This document shows, piece after piece, positions 50,662 through 62,012 of a stretch of 64,000 nt of DNA. The notes beneath the pieces are model-generated. The model was not told where the DNA came from. It made no database searches and worked only from the letters and a program-made list of their open reading frames with translations. The DNA comes from a gamma proteobacterium NOR5-3 (GTDB lineage: Bacteria; Pseudomonadota; Gammaproteobacteria; Pseudomonadales; Halieaceae). The DNA lies in assembly GCA_000158155.1 (NCBI GenBank), contig DS999406.1, forward strand, positions 668,731-732,730, read 5' to 3'. The first letter of the stretch is position 1. Every line of letters begins with the position of its first letter. A program made the translations under genes and the position numbers.

Positions 50662-53600
50662 ATGTGGTTGCCTGAAGTGTCTGTGCAGCGGCCGGTGTTC
50701 GCCACGGTCATCGCCTTGTTGCTGGTGTCGTTTGGCATCATGGCTTTTCTCCAGCTGTCCACCCGAGAATATCCGGATATGTCTCCGGCCCAGGTGTCCA
50801 TTGTTACGGACTATGAGGGCGCTGCCTCCGATGTAGTGGAAACCCGTATTACCCAGCCCATAGAAGACGAGATCGGCGGCATCGAAGGCATTCGAACCAT
50901 TCGCAGTAGTAGTAGCGACGGACGTTCCACCATCACTGTGGAGTTTGAGCTGGGTCGGGATATCGATGCTGCGGCCAATGATGTGCGCGATCGCGTATCG
51001 CGAGCCAGTCGTCGGCTGCCAGAAGAGGCCGAGCGTCCCCAGGTGAGCAAGGCAGACAGCGAGACCACGCCGCTGGTGTATATGAGTGTCGGCGGTGAGG
51101 GCATGTCTCCTATGGATATCACCGATTACGCCGAGCGTTACATCGTAGACCGATTCGCGGTGCTTCCCGGCGTAGCGTCGGTGCGCGTCTTCGGGGGCGC
51201 GCCGCGTTCCATGCGTATCTGGCTGGACCGTCAAAAGCTCAGCGCCCGGCAGCTGGCGGTTAGTGATGTGTTGGCTGCGCTGCGTCGAGAGAATGTGGAG
51301 TTGCCCGCCGGTCGTCTGGATTCTGAGTATATGGAACTGCCCGTGCGCGTAGAGCGCAGTTATCGCAGTGCTGGTGACTTCCGTCGTCTTGTGCTGAGTC
51401 GCGGCGAAGACGGACACCTGGTGCGCCTTGCCGAAGTAGCGCGGGTAGACGAGGGCCCCTCCACAAAGCGTCGTCTCTTTTACTCCAATGGCGAAAACAG
51501 CGTCTCGGTGGGCGTGGTGAAGCAGTCCGATGCGAACACCGTAGAAGTACTCGATGCGGTGCATAAAGAGATGTTGGCTTTGGAGGCGGATCTGCCTGAT
51601 GGTATGGGCATTGCATCATCGGGCGATGCTTCGGCATTTATTCGTGCGGCGATCAATGGCGTCTATACCACCATCGCGCTAACCATTGCCCTGGTGTCTA
51701 TCGTCATATTGCTGTTTCTGGGGACCATTCGGGCAACGCTCATACCCGTGGTCTGTATTCCTGTGTCTTTGCTGGGCGCCGTGATCGCTTTGCAGGCCAT
51801 GGACTATTCGCTGAACCTGATCACCTTACTTGCCATGGTGCTGGCCGTGGGCCTGGTAGTTGATGACGCCATCGTGGTGCTCGAAAACATTTACCGCCGC
51901 GTTGAAGAAGGCGAGCCCCCGTTGCTTGCGGCGGTGGGAGGCGCTCAACAGGTAGGCTTCGCCGTAATTGCGACCACCGCCGTGCTTCTGGCGGTGTTCA
52001 GCCCCGTGGTGTTTTTGCAGGATGCATCGTCGCGATTGTTTGTGGAGCTTGCGGTGACGATTTCGGTGGCCGTGTGTATATCGTCTGTTCTTGCGCTGTC
52101 TCTGGTGCCCATGCTGTGCAGTCAGATACTGCGCGCCCACACCAGCCACAGTGTGCTCGACAGGGTCGTGGAGCGTGGGATGCGCCGGCTCCGATCGGCT
52201 TACGAGACGAGTCTGCGCTATCTTCTTGGCCACGCCTGGTTATCGCTGGTGCTGGTAGTCCTGGCGTTCGCTGCCTTGCCGCTCTTGTTTCAGCAGCTGA
52301 AGCAGGAATACGTCCCGGTAGAAGACCAGGATTCGGTGATGGCGATTATCACGGCGCAGGAAGGCACAAATATTGATTCCATGCGCGAGATTATCGAGCG
52401 CCTGCAACCACCGTTGTTGGAGCTGGAAAAATCCGGGTCTCTAACGCGGGTCTTGTTCGTAGCGCCGTTTCGTAATTCCACATCAACGGCTACGGCTTTC
52501 TCGCGCATCTCCATGGTGCCCTGGAATCAGCGGGACTACAGCGCCTTTGAGCTGCGCGATCAAATGGCGGCCACCTGGCGGGATGTGCCTGGCATTCGGG
52601 TGATGACTTTTGTTCCCGCGGGACTGGGGCAACGGGGGCCGAATACGCCGGTGCAGTTTGTACTTCAGGGCCCGGACTACCAGACGCTCGCGGACTGGCG
52701 GGACGTGGTTATGGACGAGGCGCGCAAAAGCGGTCTGTTTGGCATGCTGACATCGGATCTCAAGGAGACGCAGCAGCAGGTGCATCTGCGCATCGATACG
52801 GCCCGGGCAGCATCACTGGGCGTGAGTGCCCGGGATGTTGCTGAGACCCTGCAGGCGCTCATGACCGAGCAGGAAGTGACGACTTACTCCGTGGATCAGG
52901 AAGAGTATCCGGTGATTGTTCAGCTCCAGGATGATCAACGTGCCACGCCGGATGACATTGGTAACGTGCGAGTGCGCAGTGCCAGCGGTGAGCTCATCCC
53001 TTTGTCCAACCTGCTGCGGGCCGACAATGTTGCAGGTATTGCGGAGCTTCAGCGCTATAACCGTTTGCGAGCGGTCACCATTAACGCAACGCTGGGTGCA
53101 GATGTGAGTCTTGGGGACGCGCTGACGTTTCTGGAGCGCACCGTGGATGACAACCTGCCGGCGAATGCCAAAGTCGATTACAAGGGCCAGTCTCTGGACT
53201 ACAAAGAGTCTACGGGGGACATTTACTTTGCCTTTGGTCTGGCGCTGCTGGTGCTGTTTCTGGTCATGGCCGCGCAGTTTGAAAGTTTTATTCATCCGGC
53301 GGTGATCATGGTGACCGTGCCGCTGGCTCTGGGTGGCGGTCTGCTGGGACTCTATCTGACGGGGCAGAGCTTCAATCTGTTTAGCCAGATCGGGCTGCTG
53401 ATGCTTATTGGTATTGCCACTAAAAATGGCATCCTGCTGGTGGAGTTTATCAACCAGGTCCGGGATGAAGGCCTGGAGTTTATGCAGGCAATTGTCAAAG
53501 CCTCGGTGTTGCGCCTGCGTCCGGTACTCATGACAGCGGTATCTACAATTGTGGGCACCCTGCCTCTGGTGCTCATGGTGGGCCCGGGCTCTATGAGCCG

Positions 53601-53784
53601 CAACGTGCTGGGTGTCGTCGTGTTGTTCGGGGTGAGCGTCGCGACGCTTTTCACCTTGTACCTGGTGCCCGCCATTTACAGCATCGTAGCCCGGGGCACG
53701 GGTTCCCCCGAGGCTATTGCCAGAGAAATGCGCGTACTGGAGGCCGAGCAGGCTGCCAAAAAGGCATCTACTTTGCCCTCGTGA
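50662..53784 (+). CDS. RND efflux transporter permease (HAE1-like)
   Basis: The 1040-residue inner-membrane pump starts at ATG 50662 with GAGGAG 8 bp upstream (MWLPEVSVQRPVFATV). Twelve helices and two large periplasmic loops are expected. The proton-relay pair is in helix 4, VLAVGLVVDDAIVVLENIYRR, near residue 405. The second half repeats as GIATKNGILLVEFINQ. Exports hydrophobic or amphiphilic compounds by proton antiport. The substrate is unknown and no local regulator gene is seen. It converges on mrcA with a 3-bp gap. Confidence 0.93.
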   Translation: MWLPEVSVQRPVFATVIALLLVSFGIMAFLQLSTREYPDMSPAQVSIVTDYEGAASDVVETRITQPIEDEIGGIEGIRTIRSSSSDGRSTITVEFELGRDIDAAANDVRDRVSRASRRLPEEAERPQVSKADSETTPLVYMSVGGEGMSPMDITDYAERYIVDRFAVLPGVASVRVFGGAPRSMRIWLDRQKLSARQLAVSDVLAALRRENVELPAGRLDSEYMELPVRVERSYRSAGDFRRLVLSRGEDGHLVRLAEVARVDEGPSTKRRLFYSNGENSVSVGVVKQSDANTVEVLDAVHKEMLALEADLPDGMGIASSGDASAFIRAAINGVYTTIALTIALVSIVILLFLGTIRATLIPVVCIPVSLLGAVIALQAMDYSLNLITLLAMVLAVGLVVDDAIVVLENIYRRVEEGEPPLLAAVGGAQQVGFAVIATTAVLLAVFSPVVFLQDASSRLFVELAVTISVAVCISSVLALSLVPMLCSQILRAHTSHSVLDRVVERGMRRLRSAYETSLRYLLGHAWLSLVLVVLAFAALPLLFQQLKQEYVPVEDQDSVMAIITAQEGTNIDSMREIIERLQPPLLELEKSGSLTRVLFVAPFRNSTSTATAFSRISMVPWNQRDYSAFELRDQMAATWRDVPGIRVMTFVPAGLGQRGPNTPVQFVLQGPDYQTLADWRDVVMDEARKSGLFGMLTSDLKETQQQVHLRIDTARAASLGVSARDVAETLQALMTEQEVTTYSVDQEEYPVIVQLQDDQRATPDDIGNVRVRSASGELIPLSNLLRADNVAGIAELQRYNRLRAVTINATLGADVSLGDALTFLERTVDDNLPANAKVDYKGQSLDYKESTGDIYFAFGLALLVLFLVMAAQFESFIHPAVIMVTVPLALGGGLLGLYLTGQSFNLFSQIGLLMLIGIATKNGILLVEFINQVRDEGLEFMQAIVKASVLRLRPVLMTAVSTIVGTLPLVLMVGPGSMSRNVLGVVVLFGVSVATLFTLYLVPAIYSIVARGTGSPEAIAREMRVLEAEQAAKKASTLPS

Positions 53785-53787
53785 GTC

Positions 53788-56220
53788 CTAAAAGATTTCC
53801 TGAATGAGTTCGTCGGTGCCCCGGGGGCCTGTGTTGGCACCCTCACCGGCTTCCGGCAGGTGTTCATTACGGAAGTATTCGAAGATGGCGTTGCGCTGGT
53901 CCGCGGGCGCCAGTAATCCGGTTTCCGGATCAATACGAACGTAGCTGATTCCAGCCGGCAGGCTGCGGCTTCGCTCGGGAATACCCTCAAGAGCCTCACG
54001 CATATAGTTGATCCAGATCGGCAAGGCCGCCGTGCCTCCGAACTCTCTTCGACCCAGTGGCGTGTAGTTGTCAAAGCCCACCCAGGTGGTAGTGACGACA
54101 TCGGGATTGTAGCCTGAGAACCAGGCGTCCATAGGACCGTTGGTGGTACCGGTTTTACCTGCCAGGTCGCCGCGTTTGAGTACTAATGCCCGCCGCCCCG
54201 TGCCATCTTTAATAACGTCCTGCAAAATACTGTCGATAATGAAGTTGACCCGCTCATCCATGACGCGCTGCGCCCTGGGCAGGGCGTCGCGTTGTTTTGC
54301 CAGGAGGATCTCCTCCATGGATAGCTCTTTGGGGTTAACGGCGACGGCGGCGTTTTCATCGCAATCACGACAGACCGTGGGAGGGCGCGCTTCGAATACC
54401 GTCTCACCCGCCAGCGTATCTATGCGCTGAATCAGGAAGGGCTCCACGCGAAAGCCTCCATTGGCAAGAATCGCGTAGGCGCCGGCGATTTCCAGGGGGT
54501 TCATGGCATGTGTGCCCAGGGCCAGAGATAGATCCGGTGCAAAGTCCTCCGTATCAAAGCCCAGCTGCTGTGCGTAGTCGATGAACTTTCGCACGCCAAG
54601 CTGCTGCAGTAGACGGATGGACACCAGGTTGCGGGACTTGGTGAGCGCCCAGCGAAGACGCGTGGGACCAAAGAATCGGCCACTATCGTTTTCTGGCCGC
54701 CAAACACCTTCCAGCGAGCGATCTTCCATGACGATGGGGGCATCGTTAATAATGCTCGCGGCGGTGAAGCCGGCATTAAGCGCAGCGCTGTATAAAAACG
54801 GTTTGAGGTTGGAGCCCGGTTGCCGCTGAGCCTGCGTGGCGCGATTGAACTTGCTTTTTTCAAAGCCAATACCACCAACCAGGCTTACGATGGCCCCGTT
54901 GTCGGGGTTCAGTGATACCAGCGCTGCCTGAGCTTCTGGCACCTGGGCGAAGCGCCATTCATTGCTGGCACCCGGCTTTACGCGGATGAGATCGCCAAGG
55001 CTTACAACGTCCGCCGGCGCTGTGGGCGTCGAACCCATGCGGTCTTCGCTGATGTAGGGCCGGGCCTGGCGGAGTCCGTTTTCCCATTCGATGCGCACCT
55101 GCTGGCTATCGGCGAGCAATACCTGAATCCCCGCCTCGTCGATGGCAGTGACCACCGCCGGCTCAAGGCCCGCGATCGCCGGGGTGTTGTCGAGTACGTC
55201 CAGCCATTCCTCCAGTGGCAGGGCTGCGTCCGGTGGCAGTGCGCCCTCCAGAAGTTGCTGCTCCGGTCCCCGGTAGCCGTGTCGGCTGTCGTAGGTGATA
55301 AGCCCGTCAACGACTGCGTCGCTGGCAACCTGCTGCAGTTTGCTGTCCAGCGTGGTGTAAACACTGTAGCCCTCGTTATAGGCTGACATGCCGTAGCGCT
55401 CCACCATTTGCCGGCGGGCCATTTCTGCCGCGTACTGGGCCTCCAGACTGATGCGTGCGCCATGCTGCGATGCAAGCACGGGGGCAACTACGGCCTTGTC
55501 GTAGGCGGCCTGATCGATGTAGCCCAGGGTGACCATCCTGCGCAGTATCCAGTTGCGTCTGTCCTTGCCCGCTTCGGGGCCGCTGATGGGGTTATTGCGT
55601 GACGGTGCCTTGGGTATGCCGGCCAGCATGGCGTGTTGCGCCAGGCTTAGTTCGGCAATGCCCTTGCCGTAATACACTTGAGACGCCGCCTCAAAACCGT
55701 AGGCGCGATGTCCCAGGAACACGCGGTTGACGTAAAGCTCAAAGATTTCTTCTTTTGACAGGCGGCGTTCGATTTCAATGGCCAGAAGGATCTCGTTGAA
55801 CTTGCGCATAAAGGTGCGCTCAAGCGTCAGGAAGTAGTTTCGGGCGACCTGCATGGTCAGCGTGCTGCCCCCGGAGACTTTTTCACCGGTAAGAACTAAT
55901 TCGGATACGGCGCGCAGTAGTCCACCAAAATCAATGCCGCCGTGACGAAAGAAACCATCGTCCTCTGCAGCCAGTAGAGCCTGCACAAACTGCTGGGGGA
56001 TCTGATCGTAATTCAGAGGGTTGCGTTTTTGCTCGCCGAACTGCCCGATGAGTTCACCGTCCCGGGTATACACGCGCATGGGCGTCTGCAGGCGAACGTC
56101 GCGCAGCGTCTCCACGTCGGGAAGATTGGGACTGAGGTACAGATAGATGCCGGCAAACAGCCAGCAGCCACCCAAAAAGCCCAGAACAGCAAGGCGCAAG
56201 GGCCAGCGCAGCAATTTCAC
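53788..56220 (-). CDS. mrcA: Penicillin-binding protein 1A
   Basis: A bifunctional peptidoglycan synthase. The 810-residue protein starts at GTG 56220 with GGAG upstream, has a membrane anchor (about 6-28), a GT51 glycosyltransferase domain with the catalytic Glu in AAEDDGFFRHGG and GGSTLTMQVARNYFL, an OB-like insert, and a transpeptidase domain. The transpeptidase nucleophile is Ser in the SxxK motif SNLK (GSNLKPFLYSAAL), followed by SRN and KTG (LAGKTGTTNG). It diverges from pilM, as in Pseudomonas. Confidence 0.96.
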   Translation of the reverse strand: MKLLRWPLRLAVLGFLGGCWLFAGIYLYLSPNLPDVETLRDVRLQTPMRVYTRDGELIGQFGEQKRNPLNYDQIPQQFVQALLAAEDDGFFRHGGIDFGGLLRAVSELVLTGEKVSGGSTLTMQVARNYFLTLERTFMRKFNEILLAIEIERRLSKEEIFELYVNRVFLGHRAYGFEAASQVYYGKGIAELSLAQHAMLAGIPKAPSRNNPISGPEAGKDRRNWILRRMVTLGYIDQAAYDKAVVAPVLASQHGARISLEAQYAAEMARRQMVERYGMSAYNEGYSVYTTLDSKLQQVASDAVVDGLITYDSRHGYRGPEQQLLEGALPPDAALPLEEWLDVLDNTPAIAGLEPAVVTAIDEAGIQVLLADSQQVRIEWENGLRQARPYISEDRMGSTPTAPADVVSLGDLIRVKPGASNEWRFAQVPEAQAALVSLNPDNGAIVSLVGGIGFEKSKFNRATQAQRQPGSNLKPFLYSAALNAGFTAASIINDAPIVMEDRSLEGVWRPENDSGRFFGPTRLRWALTKSRNLVSIRLLQQLGVRKFIDYAQQLGFDTEDFAPDLSLALGTHAMNPLEIAGAYAILANGGFRVEPFLIQRIDTLAGETVFEARPPTVCRDCDENAAVAVNPKELSMEEILLAKQRDALPRAQRVMDERVNFIIDSILQDVIKDGTGRRALVLKRGDLAGKTGTTNGPMDAWFSGYNPDVVTTTWVGFDNYTPLGRREFGGTAALPIWINYMREALEGIPERSRSLPAGISYVRIDPETGLLAPADQRNAIFEYFRNEHLPEAGEGANTGPRGTDELIQEIF

Positions 56221-57500
<1,280 letters not shown>

Positions 57501-57501
<1 letters not shown>

Positions 57502-58067
57502 TGGCGCGTATTAATCTACTCCCCTGGAGAGAGGCCCGGCGCGAAGAGTTAAAGCGCGCATTCCTGAGCATACTTGGGCTGGTGGCGGCGGTCGCGGTGG
57601 TTCTGGTGATGCTTGCCGACCGGGTTGTGAATTCCCAGATTGACAGTCAAAACGCTCGCAACGATTACGTGACGCAAAACATTCGCGAGTTGGATAAGCA
57701 GGTAGAAGAAATCAAGGATCTGCAGCGCAAGCGTAATCAGCTGATCGAGCGTATGCGGGTTATTCAGCAGTTACAGGGTAATCGACCCATCATCGTCCGA
57801 GTGTTGGATCAGTTGGTGCGAACGGTGCCTGACGGGGTGTTTTATACCAGCGTAACGTCGCGGGGTATCGACCTCAACGTGCAGGGGGTTGCGGAGTCAA
57901 ATAATCGGGTGTCCAGCCTGATGCGACGCCTCGACGCGTCAGATTGGTTGAAAGATCCCAATCTGGATGCCGTGCGTGCTGCACCGACTTATGGTGATCA
58001 GGCCAACACTTTCGATTTGAGTGTGAAGGTTGACTTGCCCGCGAAAGACAACGAGTCGGGGGATTGA
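57501..58067 (+). CDS. pilN: Type IV pilus assembly protein PilN
   Basis: The 188-residue inner-membrane protein begins MARINLLPWREARRE, whose INLLPWR segment is the conserved cytoplasmic peptide that docks into PilM. One membrane helix (about 22-42) and a periplasmic coiled coil plus ferredoxin-like domain follow. It pairs with PilO in the alignment complex. Overlaps pilM by one base. Confidence 0.95.
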
Positions 58068-58070
58068 TCG

Positions 58071-58685
58071 ATGGCGATGGATGACACGCTCCGCTCGCTC
58101 CGCGAGTTTGATGTCAACGACATCAACCTTGACAACATCGGCACCTTGCCTATGGCAGTCAAGGGTATTCTGTGCCTATTGCTCTTTGCTCTGGTATTGG
58201 TAGGGGGTTACTACTATCACGTCAAAGATCTTCAGTTGCAGCTCGCCAGCGTCCAGGCCCGCGAAGCTACCCTGAAGCAGGACTACGAAAAGAAAGCTTT
58301 TCAGGTGGCGAACCTCGATGCCTACCGCCGGCAAATGGTAGAGATGGAGGAGTCCTTTGGCGCCTTGATCAGCCAGCTTCCTTCGGATACCGAGGTCCCC
58401 GGCCTGCTCGAGGACATTACGAATAAAGGCCTGCTCAACGGCCTGGAAATTAGCACTATTGATTTACAGCCCGAAGTGAGTCGTGAGTTCTATGTGGAGC
58501 TGCCCATTGCCATTGTTGCCAGCGGGTCGTATCACGATCTCGGTGCGTTTGTAAGTGGCATGGCAGGGCTGCCACGCATCGTCACCTTGCACGACTTTAG
58601 TATCACCGGGAACGGGGCTAACTCGGCGGCTTTGAGTATGAGCATTACGGCTAAGACTTATCGCTACAAGGATGGAGAGAGTTGA
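58071..58685 (+). CDS. pilO: Type IV pilus assembly protein PilO
   Basis: The 204-residue protein has a cytoplasmic N-terminus, one membrane helix (about 28-46), a coiled coil, and a periplasmic domain with LEISTIDLQPEV and FSITGNG. It forms the PilN/PilO heterodimer that links the platform to the secretin through PilP. The stop TGA overlaps the pilP ATG. Confidence 0.95.
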   Translation: MAMDDTLRSLREFDVNDINLDNIGTLPMAVKGILCLLLFALVLVGGYYYHVKDLQLQLASVQAREATLKQDYEKKAFQVANLDAYRRQMVEMEESFGALISQLPSDTEVPGLLEDITNKGLLNGLEISTIDLQPEVSREFYVELPIAIVASGSYHDLGAFVSGMAGLPRIVTLHDFSITGNGANSAALSMSITAKTYRYKDGES

Positions 58686-59218
58686 TGGTGGCAGTCTTTG
58701 CACGCCTGGCGCTTCTTTTGCCCCTTGTCGTTGTGCTGGGGGCTTGTTCGTCTCGCGACTTTTCTGACCTTGATACTTTCATGGCAGAAAAGCGTGCACG
58801 TCCCGGTGGAATCATTGCGCCGATCCCTACTTTTAAAGCGTACGAGGCGTTTGCCTACAGCGCGACCCGTTTGCGAAGCCCTTTTGATCGGCCCATTGAG
58901 GTTCGAGAAATCACTCAGCTGCAATCGATCAGTGCCATTAAGCCTGATGATAATCGCGCTAAAGAGTTTCTCGAGCAGTACACCTTCGATTCCATCACGA
59001 TGGTCGGTAGTCTGGAGCGAGGCGCCAATAACTGGTCCCTGGTCAGGGATCCGGAAGGCGGTATTCATCGTGTGCAGGTCGGTAATTATCTCGGCCGCAA
59101 TCACGGCAAAATTGTTGAAATGACAGATACCTATTTGGCCGTGGTGGAAATTGTTACGGACGGCACAAGCGACGGTTGGGTAGAGCGACCGCGCACCATA
59201 GAACTGAGCGGCTTGTAG
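58685..59218 (+). CDS. pilP: Type IV pilus lipoprotein PilP
   Basis: The 177-residue lipoprotein precursor starts at ATG 58685, overlapping the pilO stop (TGATG), with GGAGAG upstream. The signal ends in the lipobox LGAC. The C-terminal beta domain (about 100-170), including GSLERGANNWSLVRDPEGGIHRVQVGNYLG, contacts the PilQ N-domains. It couples the inner-membrane complex to the secretin. Confidence 0.95.
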   Translation: MVAVFARLALLLPLVVVLGACSSRDFSDLDTFMAEKRARPGGIIAPIPTFKAYEAFAYSATRLRSPFDRPIEVREITQLQSISAIKPDDNRAKEFLEQYTFDSITMVGSLERGANNWSLVRDPEGGIHRVQVGNYLGRNHGKIVEMTDTYLAVVEIVTDGTSDGWVERPRTIELSGL

Positions 59219-59237
59219 GTCGCCCTGGGTGAAGACC

Positions 59238-61427
59238 ATGAATGGAATGCAAACTTCGAGGGCGCTCAAGCCTGTAAGTGCCGCGGAGCCTGTAAGCGCA
59301 AACCGAGAGGCCCGGCGTGTTGTGCTGCGCCGTTACGTGTTACGTGTGACGGCTGCAATGCTGGCGTTTTTTGGCGCGACGCAGGCATTCGCTACCGCTG
59401 TTACTGATATCGAGTTCAGCTCGCGTCCCGGTAGTAAGTTTGAAGTACGTCTGGACTTTGACGGAGCCCCGCCGGCAGAGCTTCAGTCCTACACCATCGA
59501 AAAGCCGGCGCGGATCTCCATCGACTTCCCTAACACAACTTCTGAACTTGAGCGTCGACGCTACAGCCTGCCTTACGGCAACGCCACTGGTGTATTGGTA
59601 CTTGAGTCCGGTGACCGTACCCGTTTGATTCTTAACCTTGTGAAGCTTGTCCCCTACGAAACCCGCGTAGCAGGTAATAGCCTCTTTCTTACCGTGGGAC
59701 AGGATGCGGATGCGGAATACTTCAAGCAGGAAGGCGATGCCAACACCGTAAAAACCAAAATTGAAGCGGTGGCCAACGCTCGCTCGAGCATTTCTGATCT
59801 TCAGTTCCAGCGGTCTCCTTCAGGCGAGGGTCGCTTGATCCTGCAACTTACGGATCCCTCGGTAGACGTTAACGTGTTCAGCGAGAGCGGTGATATCAAG
59901 GTTGAGTTTCTGGACACGGACATTCCCGAGCGGCTGCTGCGTCGTTATGACGTGACGGACTTTGCGACGCCGGTGAATAGTGTCGATGTAGATACCTCCG
60001 AGCGAGGCACTGCCCTGACTCTCAAGACAACCGGTGGTTTTGATTACCTGGCTTACCAGACCGACAACGAATACGTCGTCAGTATCAAGCCGCTCAGTCA
60101 AAAAGAAGCGGAAGAACGCCGTAACGAGTTTACCTATGTGGGCGAGCGTATCTCGCTCAACTTCCAGGACATTGAGGTTCGTGCCGTTCTGCAGTTGATC
60201 GCCGACTTCACTGAATTGAACCTGGTAGCCAGTGACACGGTGGGTGGCCAAATTACATTACGCCTTAAAAACGTTCCCTGGGATCAGGCTCTTGAGCTGG
60301 TTCTGAAGACCAAAGGTCTGGATAAGCGTCAAATAGGTAACGTGTTGATGGTTGCTCCGGCCGCGGAGATCGCTGAGCGCGAACGCCAGGAAATTGAGGC
60401 GAACAAGCAGATTGCGGAACTTGCACCCCTGAGCAGCGAGTTCATCCGTATTCGTTACGCTAACGCTGCGGATATCGTGAGCCTCTTTCAGGCCGGCTCT
60501 GAAGATGGCGGAAGCCTCATATCATCGCGAGGATCGGTGATTGTCGAGTCGCGCACTAACTCGTTGATTGTCACTGAGACTTCCTCAAAGTTGGCAGAGA
60601 TTCGCGAGTTGATTGATTTGGTGGATATTCCTATCCGTCAGGTAATGATCGAATCTCGAATTGTCATTGCACAGTCGGATCTTGAAAAAGAGCTCGGGAT
60701 TCAGTGGGGTGGTGGTTACCTCGACGGCGATGCCAATGGCAATATTTTGTCCGTAACGGGAGATGCGGCTAACGCTGTGAATCTTAACAACTCTGTGATC
60801 AATGGCACGCAGCCGGATCTTTCCTATCCTGGCGCACTTTTGGTGGACCTGGGTTCCGGTAGTGCTACCAGCGGTTTTGCGGTGGGCTTTACCTCCAACA
60901 GCCTCTACCTGACGGCGGAATTGTCCGCACTGGAAGCGGCAGGCAAGAGCGAGGTGGTGTCTCAGCCTAAAGTGATTACCGGAGACAAGCAGCCAGCGAC
61001 CATCAAGTCGGGTACTGAGATTCCGTTCCAGCAGGCCGCGGCCAGCGGCGCGACTGCAGTACAGTTTAAAGAAGCGGTATTGAAGCTGGACGTGACGCCG
61101 AACATCACGCCCGATGATCGTATATTGCTCGACCTGGTTATCAATCAGGACTCAGTCGGTGACCTCGTTCCTTCCGGTCAGGGCGGCTTGATTCCAGCCA
61201 TCGACACCACTCAGCTGACGACTCAGGTACTGGTGGGTAACGGTGAGACGGTCGTTCTCGGCGGCGTTTTCCGCACAGAGAATCTTGAGACCACCAGTAA
61301 GGTGCCGTTCTTTGGCGATCTTCCTTACGTGGGGGCCTTGTTCCGCAATGAGTCAAATCAGCGGACCAAGACTGAGACATTGATCTTTATCACTCCACGG
61401 ATCCTCGCAGACACATTGCTCGACTAA
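59238..61427 (+). CDS. pilQ: Type IV pilus secretin PilQ
   Basis: The outer-membrane secretin ring for the pilus. I choose ATG 59238, preceded by GGGTGAAG; GTG 59229 is possible. The 729-residue precursor has an unusually long N-region before the signal hydrophobic stretch (VTAAMLAFFGATQAFA), then two AMIN domains (about 55-290), a secretin/TonB short N domain with ISLNFQDIEVRAVLQLIADFT, an N1 domain, and the secretin core with VPFFGDLPYVGALFR near the end. Confidence 0.95.
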   Translation: MNGMQTSRALKPVSAAEPVSANREARRVVLRRYVLRVTAAMLAFFGATQAFATAVTDIEFSSRPGSKFEVRLDFDGAPPAELQSYTIEKPARISIDFPNTTSELERRRYSLPYGNATGVLVLESGDRTRLILNLVKLVPYETRVAGNSLFLTVGQDADAEYFKQEGDANTVKTKIEAVANARSSISDLQFQRSPSGEGRLILQLTDPSVDVNVFSESGDIKVEFLDTDIPERLLRRYDVTDFATPVNSVDVDTSERGTALTLKTTGGFDYLAYQTDNEYVVSIKPLSQKEAEERRNEFTYVGERISLNFQDIEVRAVLQLIADFTELNLVASDTVGGQITLRLKNVPWDQALELVLKTKGLDKRQIGNVLMVAPAAEIAERERQEIEANKQIAELAPLSSEFIRIRYANAADIVSLFQAGSEDGGSLISSRGSVIVESRTNSLIVTETSSKLAEIRELIDLVDIPIRQVMIESRIVIAQSDLEKELGIQWGGGYLDGDANGNILSVTGDAANAVNLNNSVINGTQPDLSYPGALLVDLGSGSATSGFAVGFTSNSLYLTAELSALEAAGKSEVVSQPKVITGDKQPATIKSGTEIPFQQAAASGATAVQFKEAVLKLDVTPNITPDDRILLDLVINQDSVGDLVPSGQGGLIPAIDTTQLTTQVLVGNGETVVLGGVFRTENLETTSKVPFFGDLPYVGALFRNESNQRTKTETLIFITPRILADTLLD

Positions 61428-61437
61428 TGCGTTCTCG

Positions 61438-61980
61438 GTGCTGGACACGGACGACGGCACCGGGCTTGTGAGCAACTACAATCGTGTCTTTCTTGTGGGT
61501 CCTATGGGCGCGGGAAAAACCACCATCGGCAAGCTGTTGGCGCGAGGCCTTAAGCTGGGCTTTGCTGACAGCGATTCGGAAATCGAAACTCGCACTGGTG
61601 CGGACATTGCCTGGATCTTTGACGTCGAGGGCGAAGAAGGCTTTCGTGATCGCGAGGAATCGGTCATCGATGAGATGACGCTCCTCGATCACACGGTCCT
61701 GGCCACCGGGGGTGGTGTTGTCATGCGCGAGGCGAACCGTCGCGTTCTTTCCTCCCGAGGCTTTGTTATCTACCTCCATGCAACGCTCGATGAGCAGATT
61801 CGCAGGACCCGCGGAGATCGCAATCGTCCGTTACTCAATGGTGACGACCCGGAATCGGTTCTGCGCGAGCTGTTTGCCGTACGGGACCCCTACTATCGTG
61901 AGATTGCGGATCATGTGATTGATACCGACAGCAGCAGCCCCAAGGTGATTGCGCAGAGACTGCTCACGCAGTTACCTTAA
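61438..61980 (+). CDS. aroK: Shikimate kinase
   Basis: Phosphorylates shikimate in aromatic amino-acid synthesis. Walker A is GPMGAGKTT, DSDSEIE binds Mg and shikimate, and LATGGGVV is the shikimate-binding loop; a lid with RGDRNRPLL follows. The start is uncertain: GTG 61438 gives 180 residues, GTG 61468 gives 170 and begins nearer the usual SNYNRVFLVGP. Neither has a strong ribosome site. It follows pilQ by about 10 bp, so it may be cotranscribed with the pil genes. Confidence 0.95.
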   Translation: MLDTDDGTGLVSNYNRVFLVGPMGAGKTTIGKLLARGLKLGFADSDSEIETRTGADIAWIFDVEGEEGFRDREESVIDEMTLLDHTVLATGGGVVMREANRRVLSSRGFVIYLHATLDEQIRRTRGDRNRPLLNGDDPESVLRELFAVRDPYYREIADHVIDTDSSSPKVIAQRLLTQLP

Positions 61981-62012
61981 CGCGCTACTACACCGGCGCG
62001 GTTCACAAGTCC

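Noticed and set aside
50644..51564. Open frame of 306 codons antisense to the RND pump
   Set aside because: It is a by-product of GC-rich codon use in the pump gene; composition is unlike a protein.
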